Assembly: GCA_013368445.1 (NCBI GenBank)
Contig: JAACJO010000006.1
Span: 558,001 to 622,000, forward strand
Length of the DNA stretch: 64,000 nucleotides
Source of the DNA: Leucocoprinus leucothites
Lineage: Eukaryota > Basidiomycota > Agaricomycetes > Agaricales > Agaricaceae
Reading direction: 5' to 3'
A program made the translations under genes and the position numbers. This document shows positions 10,400-23,059 of the stretch, piece after piece. How positions within the stretch are numbered: the stretch's first letter is position 1; every line of letters begins with the position of its first letter. The notes below the pieces were generated by a model. It did no database searches. It was not told the DNA's origin and worked only from the letters and a program-made list of their open reading frames with translations.

Positions 10400-13341
10400 C
10401 ATTGTCTTCACAGATATTAATTTCCTGCTTGTGCATGTCACCATAGGCAAGGCAGTGTATCTTATACCTTTCCACATGGCAAAGCCAGTGATTGATATTA
10501 CCAGACTGATTCCCAAAGATAAATGCTACAGCCACTGTCAATGTTCTTATGTGACCTTTTGAGGCCAAGATATGTCATACCCTCATGCAAGAGATATCCC
10601 CCTTCATGCATGCAGATACCACCACATTTGATTTTGATCCCATTTTGAGACAATTGCACAACTACACTCAATTCCACCTTGTACTGTGACCCCACTTCTG
10701 TGAAACTCATTGACCATGAAGTTTGTGTTACAGCTTTGGAAGCTTGTGAGCCAGTTCCAAAATGCAAGCATCAAGACCACACTTCCATTTAGCCCTTGTG
10801 TCCTTACTTGCAGAAGCTGTGATTTTTTGTGGCTCAGACATCATCAGAGAGCATGGGAAGTGGAAGCCTACATATCACTTCCTTGCCAAGGCAATCCTTC
10901 TCCTGACTTTGATGCTTATAATGTTGGACCAGTTGGCTTTGGAAAGTGGCAAGTCAGAATTGTGGCGCTGTCCAGTTTTGACAAGGTCCTGGATTAGGCT
11001 CCTTTTGTATGCTATGACTGCCTGCCAAAGGAGTTTCAGAGCTGAAGACCTTCCACTCTCAAGGTCCAAATCTTGTGAGGTGAGGTGAGGAGGAGGAGCA
11101 ATGACAGGGACACTTGCCCACATGCACTACCACCCTGCAAATCACCAAGGTCATTGGTAGAGCTGAGATGGTATAATCCCAGACACCTCCAGACCTCTGG
11201 CAACATTTGGCTGGATTCCCCAAGTCAGCACTTATGGACACCAATGCAAATTGTGCACTTCACGGATCTATATCCCATCAGAGTTCCCCTATACCTTCTT
11301 CTAACCCATCACCTCAGTGAAGCACTCAGCTAGATTGAATGGGGCACATGCTTTTGTTTTTTGATCTCCTGGGACAGTCTACCATGCTAGCTCTATTCTT
11401 CCTTCTTCCCCCCATGAGTGAATGAATATAGCCTTCAGTCTATCCTTGAGTTCTTGTGCATATACCAATTACCTCTTAGGCTTCAACTACACTTGTTTAT
11501 GGTTGAGAGGGTTGTGGCTCTTGATAAAGAGCCCAAGCATCACTGGCAATGCCAAAGTTCCTTTCCTTCACCCAATTCAACCCCAATGAGTCGCTGCATC
11601 TCAATCTTGCTCTTGCTGAGCCAAGGCAATCAGGGATGCTTTACTCTCCAGATCCCTCACCTCATGCTAGCCAACCACCCCCCATGATCAATGAGTCTAC
11701 TTATTCCCTCTATCAACCCTGGACTGGGGTGAATTGCATAGCTTCATTGCAGATACCTACTTCAACCTCTTCAGGTTAACTCTGAATCCCTGGGTACCAA
11801 TACATTTCTCTGACAGTGTCCCCCTCGACACCCAGACAAGGCTCTGCTCCTTACCTTCAAGTAGAAGCACAGGGCCCATGTATCATCCATCTTTGTCCAA
11901 ATTCACCTTTGACACTTATTCCACCTCTGCCACTTTCACCTAGTGGAGGTAGTACAGGTGTCAGTAATATTCACTTAATGGGATAGTTAACCAAGATCAA
12001 GTTGTTGGCATTGGTGAAGGCCACATATTGGAGAATTCAAGTGGTCCAGACATTTATGGGGTGTGATACATTGCTACCATTACCCACTGGAAATGTGGGT
12101 TTAAGGACTTCCGAACTTGGGATGGAAAGCAATGAGGTGTTGTTTGTCACATGGACAAGAAGGATAGCACTAGAGGCTATATTGAATGAGATGAAACAAC
12201 TTGAGGGAGGATTTGAGGAGATGATTGATATAGAATCAATGGAAGACAATATCTTAGCCCAACATGTATCTATATCATCAACTACTCATAGTCAGCCAGC
12301 TATGTAATACCACCCTGTTCATTATAGTGTATAATCAATAAATATTACAATCCACACACACATCCCCTCATGAATTTGGCCGAATCACTCAGTTGAACAA
12401 GGTGTAAAAGCACAGTGAACACTCCAGGTCTCTGACACATTGAATTCCAATAAGTCCATGAGTAGCATCATCAGATAAGTCTGATGACTAAAACACTTCT
12501 TCTAGGCCAATGGCCTAGAAATCTGGTATAACAAACTTCAACTAAACAAACATGAGAGGATACAGCTATCAGCACACTCTTAACATATGCATAGTGTGTA
12601 ATGATGCCAAATCAAAAGAGATGGACAAATGCAAGGGACTGAGCAATTAAAGCAATAATTATTTCATACATCCCAGAAATGCTAATGAAGATGTATTGAA
12701 CATCTAATAAAGTCAAGTGATTGATAAGCACAGTTTGTGGGGTAGAGTGATCAAAAAAGTCAGTATAGACACCAGAGGAGGTTTTGGATTCAGGTTTCTG
12801 GATGTTGGTGCACTTGATGGAGACAAACTTGGCAGTTGCATGGGAATGACCTTGGTAGCAAAGTAATGTTAGAAGATATCATCAAAGGAGAAACCAACAT
12901 GTAAAGATACTAGCAGCCTTGTAATCTGCCTCATCCCAGTTGAACATACCTCTAGCCCCATTGAACAGCTCCAGGCACAGTACCATCAATCCCAGTGGGT
13001 CACAATCTAAAAATAATGCTTCAGTCGATGTCACTGAGACAATAAGGAAAGGATATATGAGAGCTGAATGTGGGAAGAAGTGCTGGGGTCAATTGTATCA
13101 GACCTAACAGTATGCTGAGCTCTTCTACCAATCAAGAAAGCCAATGCACCAGACTGTTAACCAACCCATCACAAGAAATCATGGTAAGTTTTCCCCAAAA
13201 AAAATGATGAGATGTACAGTCATTGAGTACAACTTGAGACAACTTTTTGTATCCAGAATTTTGAAGTATTAAGTTAATTAAATTCACTATAAGCTAGAAC
13301 ATCATATGTAAGAATGTCTCCTCTATCCAAAATAAAAAAAC
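10400..13341. other. About 2.9 kb without recognisable gene
   Basis: Several overlapping plus-strand frames of 60-108 codons occur between 10700 and 12307, for example 12002-12307, ending in an acidic, helical stretch. None shows a domain I can name and they overlap each other in different frames. No terminal repeats or splice-supported gene model could be built. The stretch is probably decayed repeat sequence. Confidence 0.45.
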
Positions 13342-13664
13342 TAGGGCTATTGGAGTCATTTCTGAGTAGGAATTGTGTAAAGATTAGAGGTACCAAAGTT
13401 CAGTCCAGGTCCAGGTTCAACACTGGGCCTCTTGGTCCAGTTCAGGGTTCAAGACTATGGCCTTGGATGTCTGAACATGTCTGAATACCTGTTCAAGGAG
13501 GCTGATCATATCTGTGGAGACACTGGAATGGTAGTGCCATGGGCTTACCAAACATCAACAAAGTTCAAACTTTGTTGATTTTTACTTTCTTTCTCACCCA
13601 TGTTGTCAACACCTTTGGATCCCATGCCTCTGATGCTCTCGGATCCCCACACACAGTGCTTATA

Positions 13665-16600
13665 ATGTCAACAAGTGACAATTGCACAGTCAATCCAGAT
13701 GGCTCCCTGAAAGAAGCACACAAAATTGATTGGATTCACTCACTGAGCACCAACACAATCCCTCTCCCTTCCACCAACAAGACCATCACTCCCAACCCTG
13801 ATGCCGCCAATGTCCACCCAGCACCACATGAAGAGCCTCATGGGCTTTCCAATAAATGACCTGCATGTTGTGCTGGTGGTCAACGTGTCTGGCAGTTGAC
13901 CTGGAAGGCCAAAGGGGAGTCTGACCCCATTCTGACCACATATTTCACACCTAAATGTGGTAAGTAACATCTACCATACTCCTACAATAATTCTGTTTCC
14001 CATTTGCTGCACACAGGTTCCTCCAAATGGCCAGATACAGTCACCTCAAAGCCCAAGGGAGGGCATCTAGGGGCCAAAAGGGCCCCTCCTAAAACCAGTA
14101 AGTATAGTATTCATTGATTAATCATAGTCAAACATATTGTAGACCATCCTCTGACAGATGATGAGACCAAGGAGGAAGCCCCTTCCAAGGCCCCTTCCAA
14201 GGCCCCTTTGAAGGGCTCAGTCCATGATACTACCAGTGAGTACCATATCCTCTTATCTAGAATATTGGCACATTTCTCATGCACAACCACCCCATCCCCT
14301 GCCAATCCTTTCACACCACTACTCCATAACAATGCACAATGGCACACATCAACAACACACAATGGCATGTATTAATGATGCACAATGCACCCCATCCCTG
14401 ATCCTTTCACTCTGGCACTGTCCCCATACACCACTACTCTGGAATCATGCACAATGGCACACATCAATAACATGCCACAGCATACATCAATGACATGCAA
14501 TGACACACATTGATGATGCACAATGGTGTACATCAATGATGTGCAATGGCATGCATCAACAATATGTAACAACATGCATCAACAACATGCAACAACATGC
14601 AACAACAATACACAATGACACACATCAATGATGCACAGCAACACACATTGACGATGCACAACAGCACACATCAATGACGTGCAATGGCATGCATCAAAGA
14701 CATGTAACAACATGTATTAACAATGCACAACAGCACACATCAATAATGCATGATGGCATATATCAATGATGCACCACACACCAGAACTACAATGTACAGT
14801 TTCAGAGGATGAATTAGTGCATGAGGAGAGCCTTCAAGGTAAGTGATCATCCTGAATACCTTGTATTTTAGCTGAAGCAGCCCCAGGATCAAAGAAACAA
14901 AAGGGTATTGTGACTCATCAGTCCCGGCCCCCAAAGTGTGTCCTGCTCATTCACAGTGATGAAGAGGATGCAGATGATGCTGGTGATGCTGGCATGGGGG
15001 AGGAGTGGATGAGGGATCTATAGACAATGATGAGGATGATGAAGATGACAAAGATACTGCTGAACCAATGGTATATGATTCATTACTCATTGTTTCATGC
15101 CCTCAAGCTTTTTTCTTAGCAAAAGCATGCCCATCATGGTAATAGTGACTGAACTGCTGACATTCAAGGGTGTTTCCATGTTGAAGAACACATGAAGGAT
15201 GGGAAGTTAGTTAAGGGTTACTGGTGCCAGATTTGTTGGTGAGTGACCTTGCCTCACAGTTACTCATTTTGTTGAGAATTGCTTCTATTAGTCATCTTGC
15301 GGAGAAGGCAGGAAGAAGGAGAGTACACAATAGATGACAGGTAGTGTTACATCTCTCTATAAACATATTGGGCAGTATGTTTGGTTGGCTTGGGTATATA
15401 ATATAATTGTGTTAAGCCTTGAAATCTGATACCAGGAATTGGAAGACTCATGGCGACTTTTTCATGAAGTGGTCTCAAGAACTTTGATTTGATATCCATC
15501 CCACAACTACAAAGGAAGTTGAGCATATTGTGGCAGTTTCAGTTGAAGAAAGCAAAGGGGGGCAGATGACACTTGAATAATTTGCCCTATCTGTTGCAAA
15601 ATGGTCAAAGGAGGGTCTGCTTGAGCATTTGACTCACTGGATCATAGATGATGATCAGGTATGTCTTGGTTGGTGTTTTAGTGTGGCATATATATCTGAT
15701 TCCAATGATGCCTTTTACTACTCTTGAAAATGCTTCATTTCGAGCACTTCTTACCTTCCAGCATCCTACCACTAAGGATTCTGATATCCCTCACTGTACA
15801 AAGATCTCAGAAGAAGTTTGTCATAAGGCAGACATTGTTGTCAGCTATTTATCCATACTCTTACAGGTCTGTGCTCAAAATTTGTTGTGTATTTTCTGTT
15901 CTAATGTAGTTTTAAAGGATTAGCCTGGGCAGATTTCATGTACTTTTGATGCACAGACCTCAGAAAACATGACAGCCTATCTGTCATTGACAGTTCACTT
16001 CTCCTCCTGACCAGCCTCATATTTGGAAGCTCAAGTCTCATCTCATTGGTTTTCCATCTATTGAAGGGAACCATGGTGGTGGGAATCTTACTTCTGTTGT
16101 ACTCAAAATAATTGATAAATATAAGATTCAAGCAAAGGTGTATTCTTTATTCTTTTTTGGTTGATTTTACTGACCTAACATTAGATTAGGTAGATTACTA
16201 TACATCTAACAATACATCAGCAAATGATAAAGCACTTTGAGTTCTTCAATGTACACTCAATACACCTACATCTAAATATATTACTCATGAATATAGAGTA
16301 TGGTAAGTGGTTTTATAATTTAACAATAATATTATCTAACTTAATTTGTGTAGGTGCATTGAGCATACTATTCAGCTTAGTGCAAAAGCATTTATTGAGA
16401 CTATCTATCCAACCTGCTTTTCATCAAAATCTGCTTTGTCTAATGATAATGATGCTGATTGGGAAGCACTAGATGCTATCAATGAAGAGGAGGATGTTGA
16501 TAATGCAATATCATTTAATGCAAGTGATGTAATTGGCATGGTCTTAGCCTTTATTACCCAGGTACTTGACTAGTTTATGCACTATATACATACTGATCAT

Positions 16601-17636
16601 TGGTTATTGTTTTAGGTCTGCCTATCACACCAGGCTAAAAAGTATTTTGCAGTTTGTTACAAAGAGGAATCACTACCTCAGCTAGAACTCAAGAAATGGG
16701 TTTGTACCCATTGGGGATCTATGTTTGACTTGGTAGACCATTTTGTTACTTTAAGAAAGGTGAGTTTCTCTTTAGATCAAAAATTAAGTAAAGGTTATTT
16801 ACTTAGAGAAATAGGCTGTCAATAAATTCATCAAGAATGCTGATGAATCTGGATCAGTTCCCAAGTTGAAGGGAAAGATATATATGGATTATTATCTTAT
16901 GCATGAGGAGTAGGACCTTTTAGACCTGATTAAGGATATCTTAGCTGTGAGTTCTATCCTGATTTGTGATTCTATATCTCACTGTATTTTATTTTATCTA
17001 GGTTCTCCATCAAGTCCAGTCATCATTCTCATCTAATACATGTGCATCTATTGCACATGCTATTCCAGAGCTTGAAGATGTAATTGACAAGTGGACTCAT
17101 CTCAAGTTTAATTCTTGATTTTCACATGTACATTCTGGAATTGAGGGGGGTATTGAAAAATTTCAGAAGTGGCATTCAACTATTTCTGATACTGATGTAT
17201 ATTTTATTTCTCTCAGTAAGTCTATTGAGTGACTGGCTCAGAATCCATCCTTTAGTTCATTGGATGTTTTCCATAAATTAGAAGAATATCTCAGTACACC
17301 TGTTGAGGTTGTAAGTAATATTATCACATGGTGGGGGGTATGTCTAGCTTTGGTTGCTTAGCATGTCATATATTCTCACTTTATTTACAGATCAGTTCTA
17401 TCAAATATCCTACTCTTGGTGCAATGGCTAGAGATTGCCTAGCTTTACCTGGTTCCTCAGTGTCATCTGAGAGAGCTTTCTCAAGTAGTGGCCATACTGA
17501 CACTCAAACATGTAACTCTTTAGGTGAGGGGACATTTAGTGCATTGCAGATTGCAAAGGATGGCTATGGGAAAGGGATTATCAATGGAGGGAAAGAAGCA
17601 TTGACCTGGGAGCCTAAGGATTGGATCATGGAATAG
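13665..17636 (+). pseudogene. hAT transposase with many introns and stops
   Basis: Exons read in order: an N-terminal acidic or proline-rich part from ATG 13665; a BED-finger-like piece (KGYWCQIC near 15220-15240); a DDE core with HCTKISEEVCHKA (about 15795-15835), WKLKSHLIGFPSIEGNH (about 16020-16075) and RCIEHTIQLSAKAF (about 16350-16395); and the C-terminal dimerisation domain YPTLGAMARDCLALP...SVSSERAFSS (about 17405-17480). The protein ends EPKDWIME at 17636. Introns have GTAAGT-type donors, for example 13960-14016, GTAAGTGATC to TTTTAG near 14840-14868, and GTGAGT to TTAG near 15239-15292. Several in-frame stops occur (near 16910, 17120 and 17230). The SSERAFS block is diagnostic of hAT. 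Exon borders are approximate. Confidence 0.8.
14330..14775. repeat. Minisatellite inside a hAT intron
   Basis: About 450 bp are built of degenerate 20-24 bp units of the form cacatcaatgatgcacaatg, repeated some twenty times with variants (catcaacaacatgcaacaac). It lies between a GTGAGT donor near 14233 and the exon that starts near 14805, so it would be spliced out. Unit-to-unit differences are again mostly TG/CA alternatives. Confidence 0.8.
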
Positions 17637-17678
17637 TTTTTTTATTGTTATAAAAGTATTTGGTAGACAAATAATAAA

Positions 17679-17830
17679 AGTTCAGGTTCAAACTAGTTTG
17701 AACTCTGAACTGAACCTCCTGAACCAGTTCAATAGGTTTGGTTCAAGTTCAAGTTCAGGTTCAGTATTTTGTAGAGGGTTCAGGTTCAGGTTCAGGCTGA
17801 GACATAGCTGAACTAGACTGAACTGAACTT
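17679..17830. repeat. Subterminal GGTTCA array of the hAT element
   Basis: About fifteen short repeats of the type gttca / aggttcag lie in both orientations directly inside the right terminus, including ggttcaggttcaggttcagg near 17780. A shorter version sits at 13400-13460 inside the left end. Such arrays are typical transposase-binding regions. Confidence 0.65.
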
Positions 17831-17841
17831 TAGCACCCCTA

Positions 17842-18339
17842 GTAAAGATTCGAGGGGTATCACTTTGCACAGTTTTGCACAAGTTGAGATACACATGACA
17901 TTCCACTTTTGGAAAGAGTTGCTTCCAAATCAGGTATCACTAAATTAGATGTGAAATCACTCTCTTGTCACATATCATGTCCAGACCTGGCAATGGATGA
18001 AAAACATCGGATTCTGTTGGAATCAGAGCCTATTCCACTGGAATTTCTGCAGTTGTTGATGGTTTGGGCCTTTAAAAACCCTGTAGAGGTATAAATATAC
18101 TATTATGATGGCTTATCTCCAGATAAATGCGTCCTTATTAACTCAAAGTGATGGATTTGCTTAAAATCTTCGATTGATGCTTGCATTTCTCCACCACCAT
18201 TGCTTCAAATTGCGTGGAATTTTGATATAGCCTAGGTACAGTGTACTAATATTTTACTGACTAATTTAAAAATATTCCGGCCAGTCTTTTGCAAGATATC
18301 ACTGTTTGTCTCAAGTTGTACTCAATGACTGTACATACT
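17842..18339. other. No gene recognised between hAT end and duplicate R-B
   Basis: A 61-codon plus-strand frame (17909-18094) has no recognisable domain and could be a stray exon. Nothing else is visible. Confidence 0.4.
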
Positions 18340-19620
18340 TTAAATTCCTCTCTTTGCCTCTCAAAGCCCAGTGCACTGACCCCACCATCTGCTACACTGA
18401 CATCCTCACCTTCCTCTCTTCTGGATCTGATACCCACTTCATTGCTCTCTGTTGAAACACATACATGTTTATACACTGCTAGTTAGTGTTCACTCTTAAT
18501 TATGTCATATGTAGTTATTATTAGATACCACTATGCTCATGAGTCAATACTTCATGCAGATGATACATGTTTTACTTGTACCCTTTATCACCTCAAAACA
18601 ATGGTGTAATACCTCTTTTATGATAGTAGAAACTACAGACATTTTAGTATAAATATCTTGTATTTTTCTTGTTTATTCTACAGTGAATTTTACTTTCTCA
18701 GTTGCAAACACTTCTTTGAATATCTCCCATAACACTCTTCTGCCTAGCAAGTAAGTCTTGGACTTTGTTGTTCCCCTTCACCACTATGCTTCACCTGTTG
18801 CTACTTCAACACTCTCTTATCCAAATACAAAATGACATTATCCTGTTAAGTCTTGATCTTACATGCAAGTGTATCATCCTGCTTTAAAAATGCAAGAGAG
18901 GCAGGGAAGATTTGAGGTGAATGCAGGGGTTGATGGGGTTATTTGGCAGAGCTAGGGAACCCAGAGCTGAGGCAGCAAAGAGGAATAACTTTGATTAACC
19001 CACCCTGTCAAGTGTTGGATGGTGTATATAATAGAGAGGGTGAGGATAAAGGTGGAGGGGGAAGGTGGAGAGCTGGGTGGGAGTTCAAAGAGCAGGTTGA
19101 ACAAAATTGAGGCAATGTGAATTCATCCTATTACTTTCTCAAGTCATTTTATTCAGCCCATCTTCTTTTTCAGAGTACCTCTATCTTACAAATGGCCTAT
19201 GAAACTTTAGTGATATTATGCAATGCACAGCCACTTTGCATGAAGATTGTGTATATCCTGTGACACCTATTTCCTGACCAATCATTAACCCACAGCACTG
19301 GACAGGCCTGACACACACAAACCATAATATACAATCCTTTCAAAGGAATGATTCACCCCAACAAACATCTATGCATTGATTCTCAAGATGCATGGCATAG
19401 CACAATCATGATACTAGCCTGCCCTAGCCAAGTCTTCCAGCAATCCCATGTATACTCCTCAAGGCTCTCTATACAACACCCATTGATTTACCTATGCACA
19501 TATATCATAGGCAAAGGCTGGTCTTGTCTCTCAATGCCAAACTGTGCAGAAGATATCCATATCCATTTTGGAAATCTACCATACCCAGAGGGCCAGATAT
19601 ATGCACCCTGTGACCAGACA
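18340..19620 (+). repeat. Diverged duplicate segment R-B
   Basis: This is the counterpart of 9180-10170. Shared blocks include cctctctttgcc, gatctgatacccacttca, the gttgatggggtt region and caaggctctcta. It directly precedes NACHT copy B, whereas R-A follows NACHT copy A, so the layout fits a broken tandem array of R-NACHT units. Its reading frames carry many stops. Confidence 0.55.
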
Positions 19621-20239
19621 TTCTAATGAGAGGATGGGTTGACCTGAGCAGCTCGAGGGCAAATGCAAGTGACTTGTGCATGGTGTGAGGAGGTTGGCTT
19701 TGCAATTTGTGAGCAAGGTAGAACTAAGATGAAAAGCTTCTACCAGCATCATATTTGAGCATTGTTATCACTAACTCAGACATAGCAACATCCTGTTAAA
19801 ATGAATGAACCTTTCATTTTCAAGTGGGAGAAGAGCAGTAAAAGCAGCTAGTTAACAAGCATGCTGTAAATGGTTGAAATATGGGTGAGAAAGATCAAAG
19901 TGCATTCTGCCACTGTAGGTGGCTGGTATGAGCAATTGAGTTCCATTGCGTTTCTGATCTATAGTAGCATATATCAGTCAAGACATAACAAGACCATTCT
20001 GTGTATAAGCACAAAATATACCAAGTAAAATGAAAAGAACTAGCAAGTAGATCCTAAGCTGAAGGCCATTTCAAATGGCTTCCCAGTGTTGACCTGCCTG
20101 TTCTCATTATCAATCTTTTCTTTCTTCTGTTCCTTGTTGACCTCATGTCCATTTCCATCCCCATGCACACACTCAGGCTCACTGCTCTCCACCACATTAC
20201 CACCATCCCCATCCTCCACATTACCACTGTCCCCATCCT

Positions 20240-22699
20240 CTACACCACTACCATCCCCACATCCTCATTCTTACCCCACATTATAAACTTCTCTGCTTGG
20301 TAAAACATGATTGCCTCCTCATAGTTCACCATCTTCAACTCATGAAAGTACCACTTCTCAGTGTCAAACTCCCAATACCAGATTACTGACTTATCCCAAT
20401 GACCAAGTTTATACAAACCAGATTTCTTGCTGGATAGTCTCTGTTGAGAGACTGTGTGGAGGGCAGTAGCTATGTGATTCAAACCAAGCTGAGGATGATA
20501 GTGCTTGATGACTTGTAGCTTTTCAAGTTTCTTGACCATCTACCAGAGGTTTAGCCAGTGATTGGAAATCATGTTGATAGATATACATACTGCCAGAAAA
20601 ATTGCTGAATCAAAATTTGCATAATCTTAGAGCTGAATAAACTCAGAGTGATTATTAATTCTAGCAACCCCAGTTTTGAGGAGGCCAATAACAGAAGAGC
20701 TTGGAAATACCCTGATACCATCCACTGTTATATATCCAAGCAGAGATTTGCAATAGTCAAGCTCTGCAAGTTTCTGCAATGAGCTTGACAGAAGGCCCTC
20801 CAAAAATGTATAAAACAATGGATGGTCATGAGACAACTGAAACAAGATACTGATAAAGGTCCACATCTTGATCCACAAATCTACAAACTCACTCCCTTGA
20901 GGCCAAGTGAGCAAGGCAGAAGAGCTGACCATTCCAGGCCTTGGTACAACTTCTAAAGCACAATGTTGAGTAAGAGACTTGGTACAGTGAAGGGAGAGAT
21001 ACTTGAGCCTTGAATTACATAGCTTGATGCATAATGGTGATGTTGCTGAATGAGACAACCAAAGAGGTTCTGGCATATGGCTGGGATGGTGACATAGAAT
21101 GAGGATGAGTGAGTAGGATCACAGAGAAAGTCATAGAACAATTTGTGATGGAAAGCAATGACACCATGAATACAAAGGAGATTTTGATGGAGGGAGGGAA
21201 GATTTGGATATGGATGGAAGTCCCTAGTCAAAGTAGGAGTGCTTAAGATTGACAATTTTGTCAAAAGTGGGTGGTGGATATTCCCAAAAGTCTATGACAG
21301 CCTGGAGATGATGGTAAATACCTTGGAAGAGTCTCTCCAAGATGCCAAGCCTATTGCATGTGACAATGAGAGACCAATGAGAACCATCACCATCATAATC
21401 AAGAACCAGATTTGAGAAGAGGAGCTGTATAGATAAGAGAATGTTACTGGGAACACATTGCAAGATGAGCATATATAATACATCCAACTCTGCATCTACA
21501 GAAGTGGACTGGTGACCACATTTCAAGATGGGATCAAGGATTGCTTCCAAGATTTCCTCAAACTCCAGATATGAGTGACAGTCAATGAAGTAAAGAACAA
21601 TGGCTGAGTGACCAAACAGACCCACTGTAGCATCAACAAGCATCTGGATTTGCTTGGCTGTGGGCCATGATGAAGAAATGTGGATGAGGTTTCAACATTG
21701 AAGTATATTTTTGAACCCTCCATGCAAGTACAGCTCAATCTCTCCATCAGCTTCATGAGATATTGGAAGGAGTACAGAGTGACAGAGTGAGGTCTCTGTG
21801 TAGGGTGTGAATGCAGAGATGATATGGGGTTCTTCTTGGCTAAAGACTGCCCAGAGAAATAGTGTAGATCCAGCTCGGATTGACAATGCAATGATCTCAA
21901 TGATCTCTATCTGTGTGTCTGCTCTGACTGTTATGACTTTATTTGGTTCCAGTACTTCCCATGTCAATTTCTATTTTTACAGCTACCCCACTCCTACATC
22001 ATAGTCTATGTCATGATCCATGTCATAGTTACCTGAGTCCCCTGACTCATACTTACCCGGGTCTGCTTCCTTCTTATATATATAGACTCCTAGGTAGAGT
22101 GTACTCCTTACACTTTACCAATTGTATCTTTCCCTTTCTCATTCTCAAGCTTTGCCAGAGTTGTAACCTGAGTTCCGACGAAGGTCATAACACTGACACT
22201 TGTCTAACCATCAACAAAAATGGCTCTTCTCTCCATGTCCTTTCCTTGGTCCCTCAGCTCCTGCAACAGCTTGACAATGAGGGATCTGAATTGAGATGAC
22301 AACATTTCTTGATAAGAGTCCTGTCAATGGAAACTTTGTGATTAACAATCTTGTGATAGTCTGGGAGGGTGGTTGAAAGCTGATATGCAAGTGTAGGGAA
22401 GAATCGAGTATGGTTCTTGCACTGGCTGTTAACAGAGAAGAAGAATGCAGCAGCAAGATGGCCAGACTCCCTCAAATACTCAGCAGAGGTCTGAGCCACA
22501 GCTGATTTTCCCACAGTAGCAGGTCCTTTCATCCAGTAGAGGGGTGGGATGGCACTACCTTCATTGCTTGTAGTGGCCCAGTTTGTGATGTCCTTGATGT
22601 ACTGCTCGTACATGCCCTCATAGCATGAAGGGGCATAGCTTCATTCTTCAGCATCAACAAATGCTTCTGGGGTGGATGTTTCATAGAGGATGTTGATTC
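20240..22699 (-). pseudogene. NACHT-domain (STAND/NLR-type) protein, copy B, broken
   Basis: This is the paralogue of 3877-7784. The exon begins at 22699 after a CAG acceptor. The P-loop GPATVGKSAVAQ lies near 22500-22545. Walker B is degraded (IFVDG then a stop) near 22195-22215 and is followed at once by a solo LTR. Beyond it come WAVFSQEEPHI (about 21810-21850) and the long helical region that matches copy A almost throughout. Additional damage includes a frameshift near 22300 and stops in the 21640-21700 and 20520 regions. A TGA after NILQC sits at the same place as a TGA after NIFQH in copy A. The role assumed from the family is a nucleotide-driven switch in self/non-self recognition. 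This copy cannot make it. Confidence 0.8.
21929..22192 (+). mobile_element. Solo LTR of the gypsy G1 family
   Basis: It is 264 bp, TGTTATGACT...GGTCATAACA, exactly the length of the G1 3' LTR at 55797-56060 and sharing its TATA region, the TTACACTTTACCAA block and the end. Perfect 5-bp target duplications CTGAC lie at 21924-21928 and 22193-22197. It cuts NACHT copy B just behind Walker B. Confidence 0.93.
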
Positions 22700-23059
22700 C
22701 TGAGCATCAGATCAGCATGGTTAGTGCAGTGGTAAGGGGACAATTGGCCTGTTGTACTAGATTGATTGTAACTGTTCTGGGTACTGTTAAAGTTTGTGCT
22801 ATTTATCACAAAGTCATGAGCTCCAGGGAGTACAGACATAGCATCAACAGGATGGGTGGTGGAGAAGATAAAGAGTTGTCAAGCACACCATCACAGCTTC
22901 TTCTCTCATGCATGAACACTAACACACAGATGATTGGTGCCTGAAGAACTCTCAAATGGGTATTGGGAAGAAAGCAAAGTCAACTGCTTGGGATGAATGA
23001 GTTCCAGAGCTATCTGCACCTTTTGAGGGAAAAACAGAAGAAAGTTGATGGGCTAGAGT

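Larger units (their letters stand above)
13342..17841 (+). mobile_element. Decayed hAT DNA transposon
   Basis: The boundaries are proposed from matching termini: TAGGGCTATTGG at 13342 and, read inward from the other end, TAGGGGTGCTAAAG ending at 17841. The transposase lies between them. Both subterminal regions carry GTTCAGGTTCA-type repeats (about 13400-13460 and 17679-17830), the kind of arrays hAT transposases bind. An 8-bp target duplication is not evident (aaaaaaac versus gtaaagat), so the element is old or the ends are slightly misplaced. Confidence 0.65.

Noticed and set aside
10710..11123. Overlapping frames of 82-108 codons on both strands
   Set aside because: No domain, no splice-supported extension, mutual overlap; treated as chance frames.
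14330..14775. Regular repeats considered as a CRISPR-like array
   Set aside because: Units are contiguous without unique spacers, inside a eukaryotic transposon intron; a minisatellite.
13334..17849. 8-bp target duplication of the hAT element
   Set aside because: The 8-mers next to the proposed ends do not match, so no duplication is claimed.
3877..22699. NACHT genes as a functional novel immune operon
   Set aside because: Both copies are broken by stops, frameshift and insertions. They are remnants of a known fungal family, not an intact new system.
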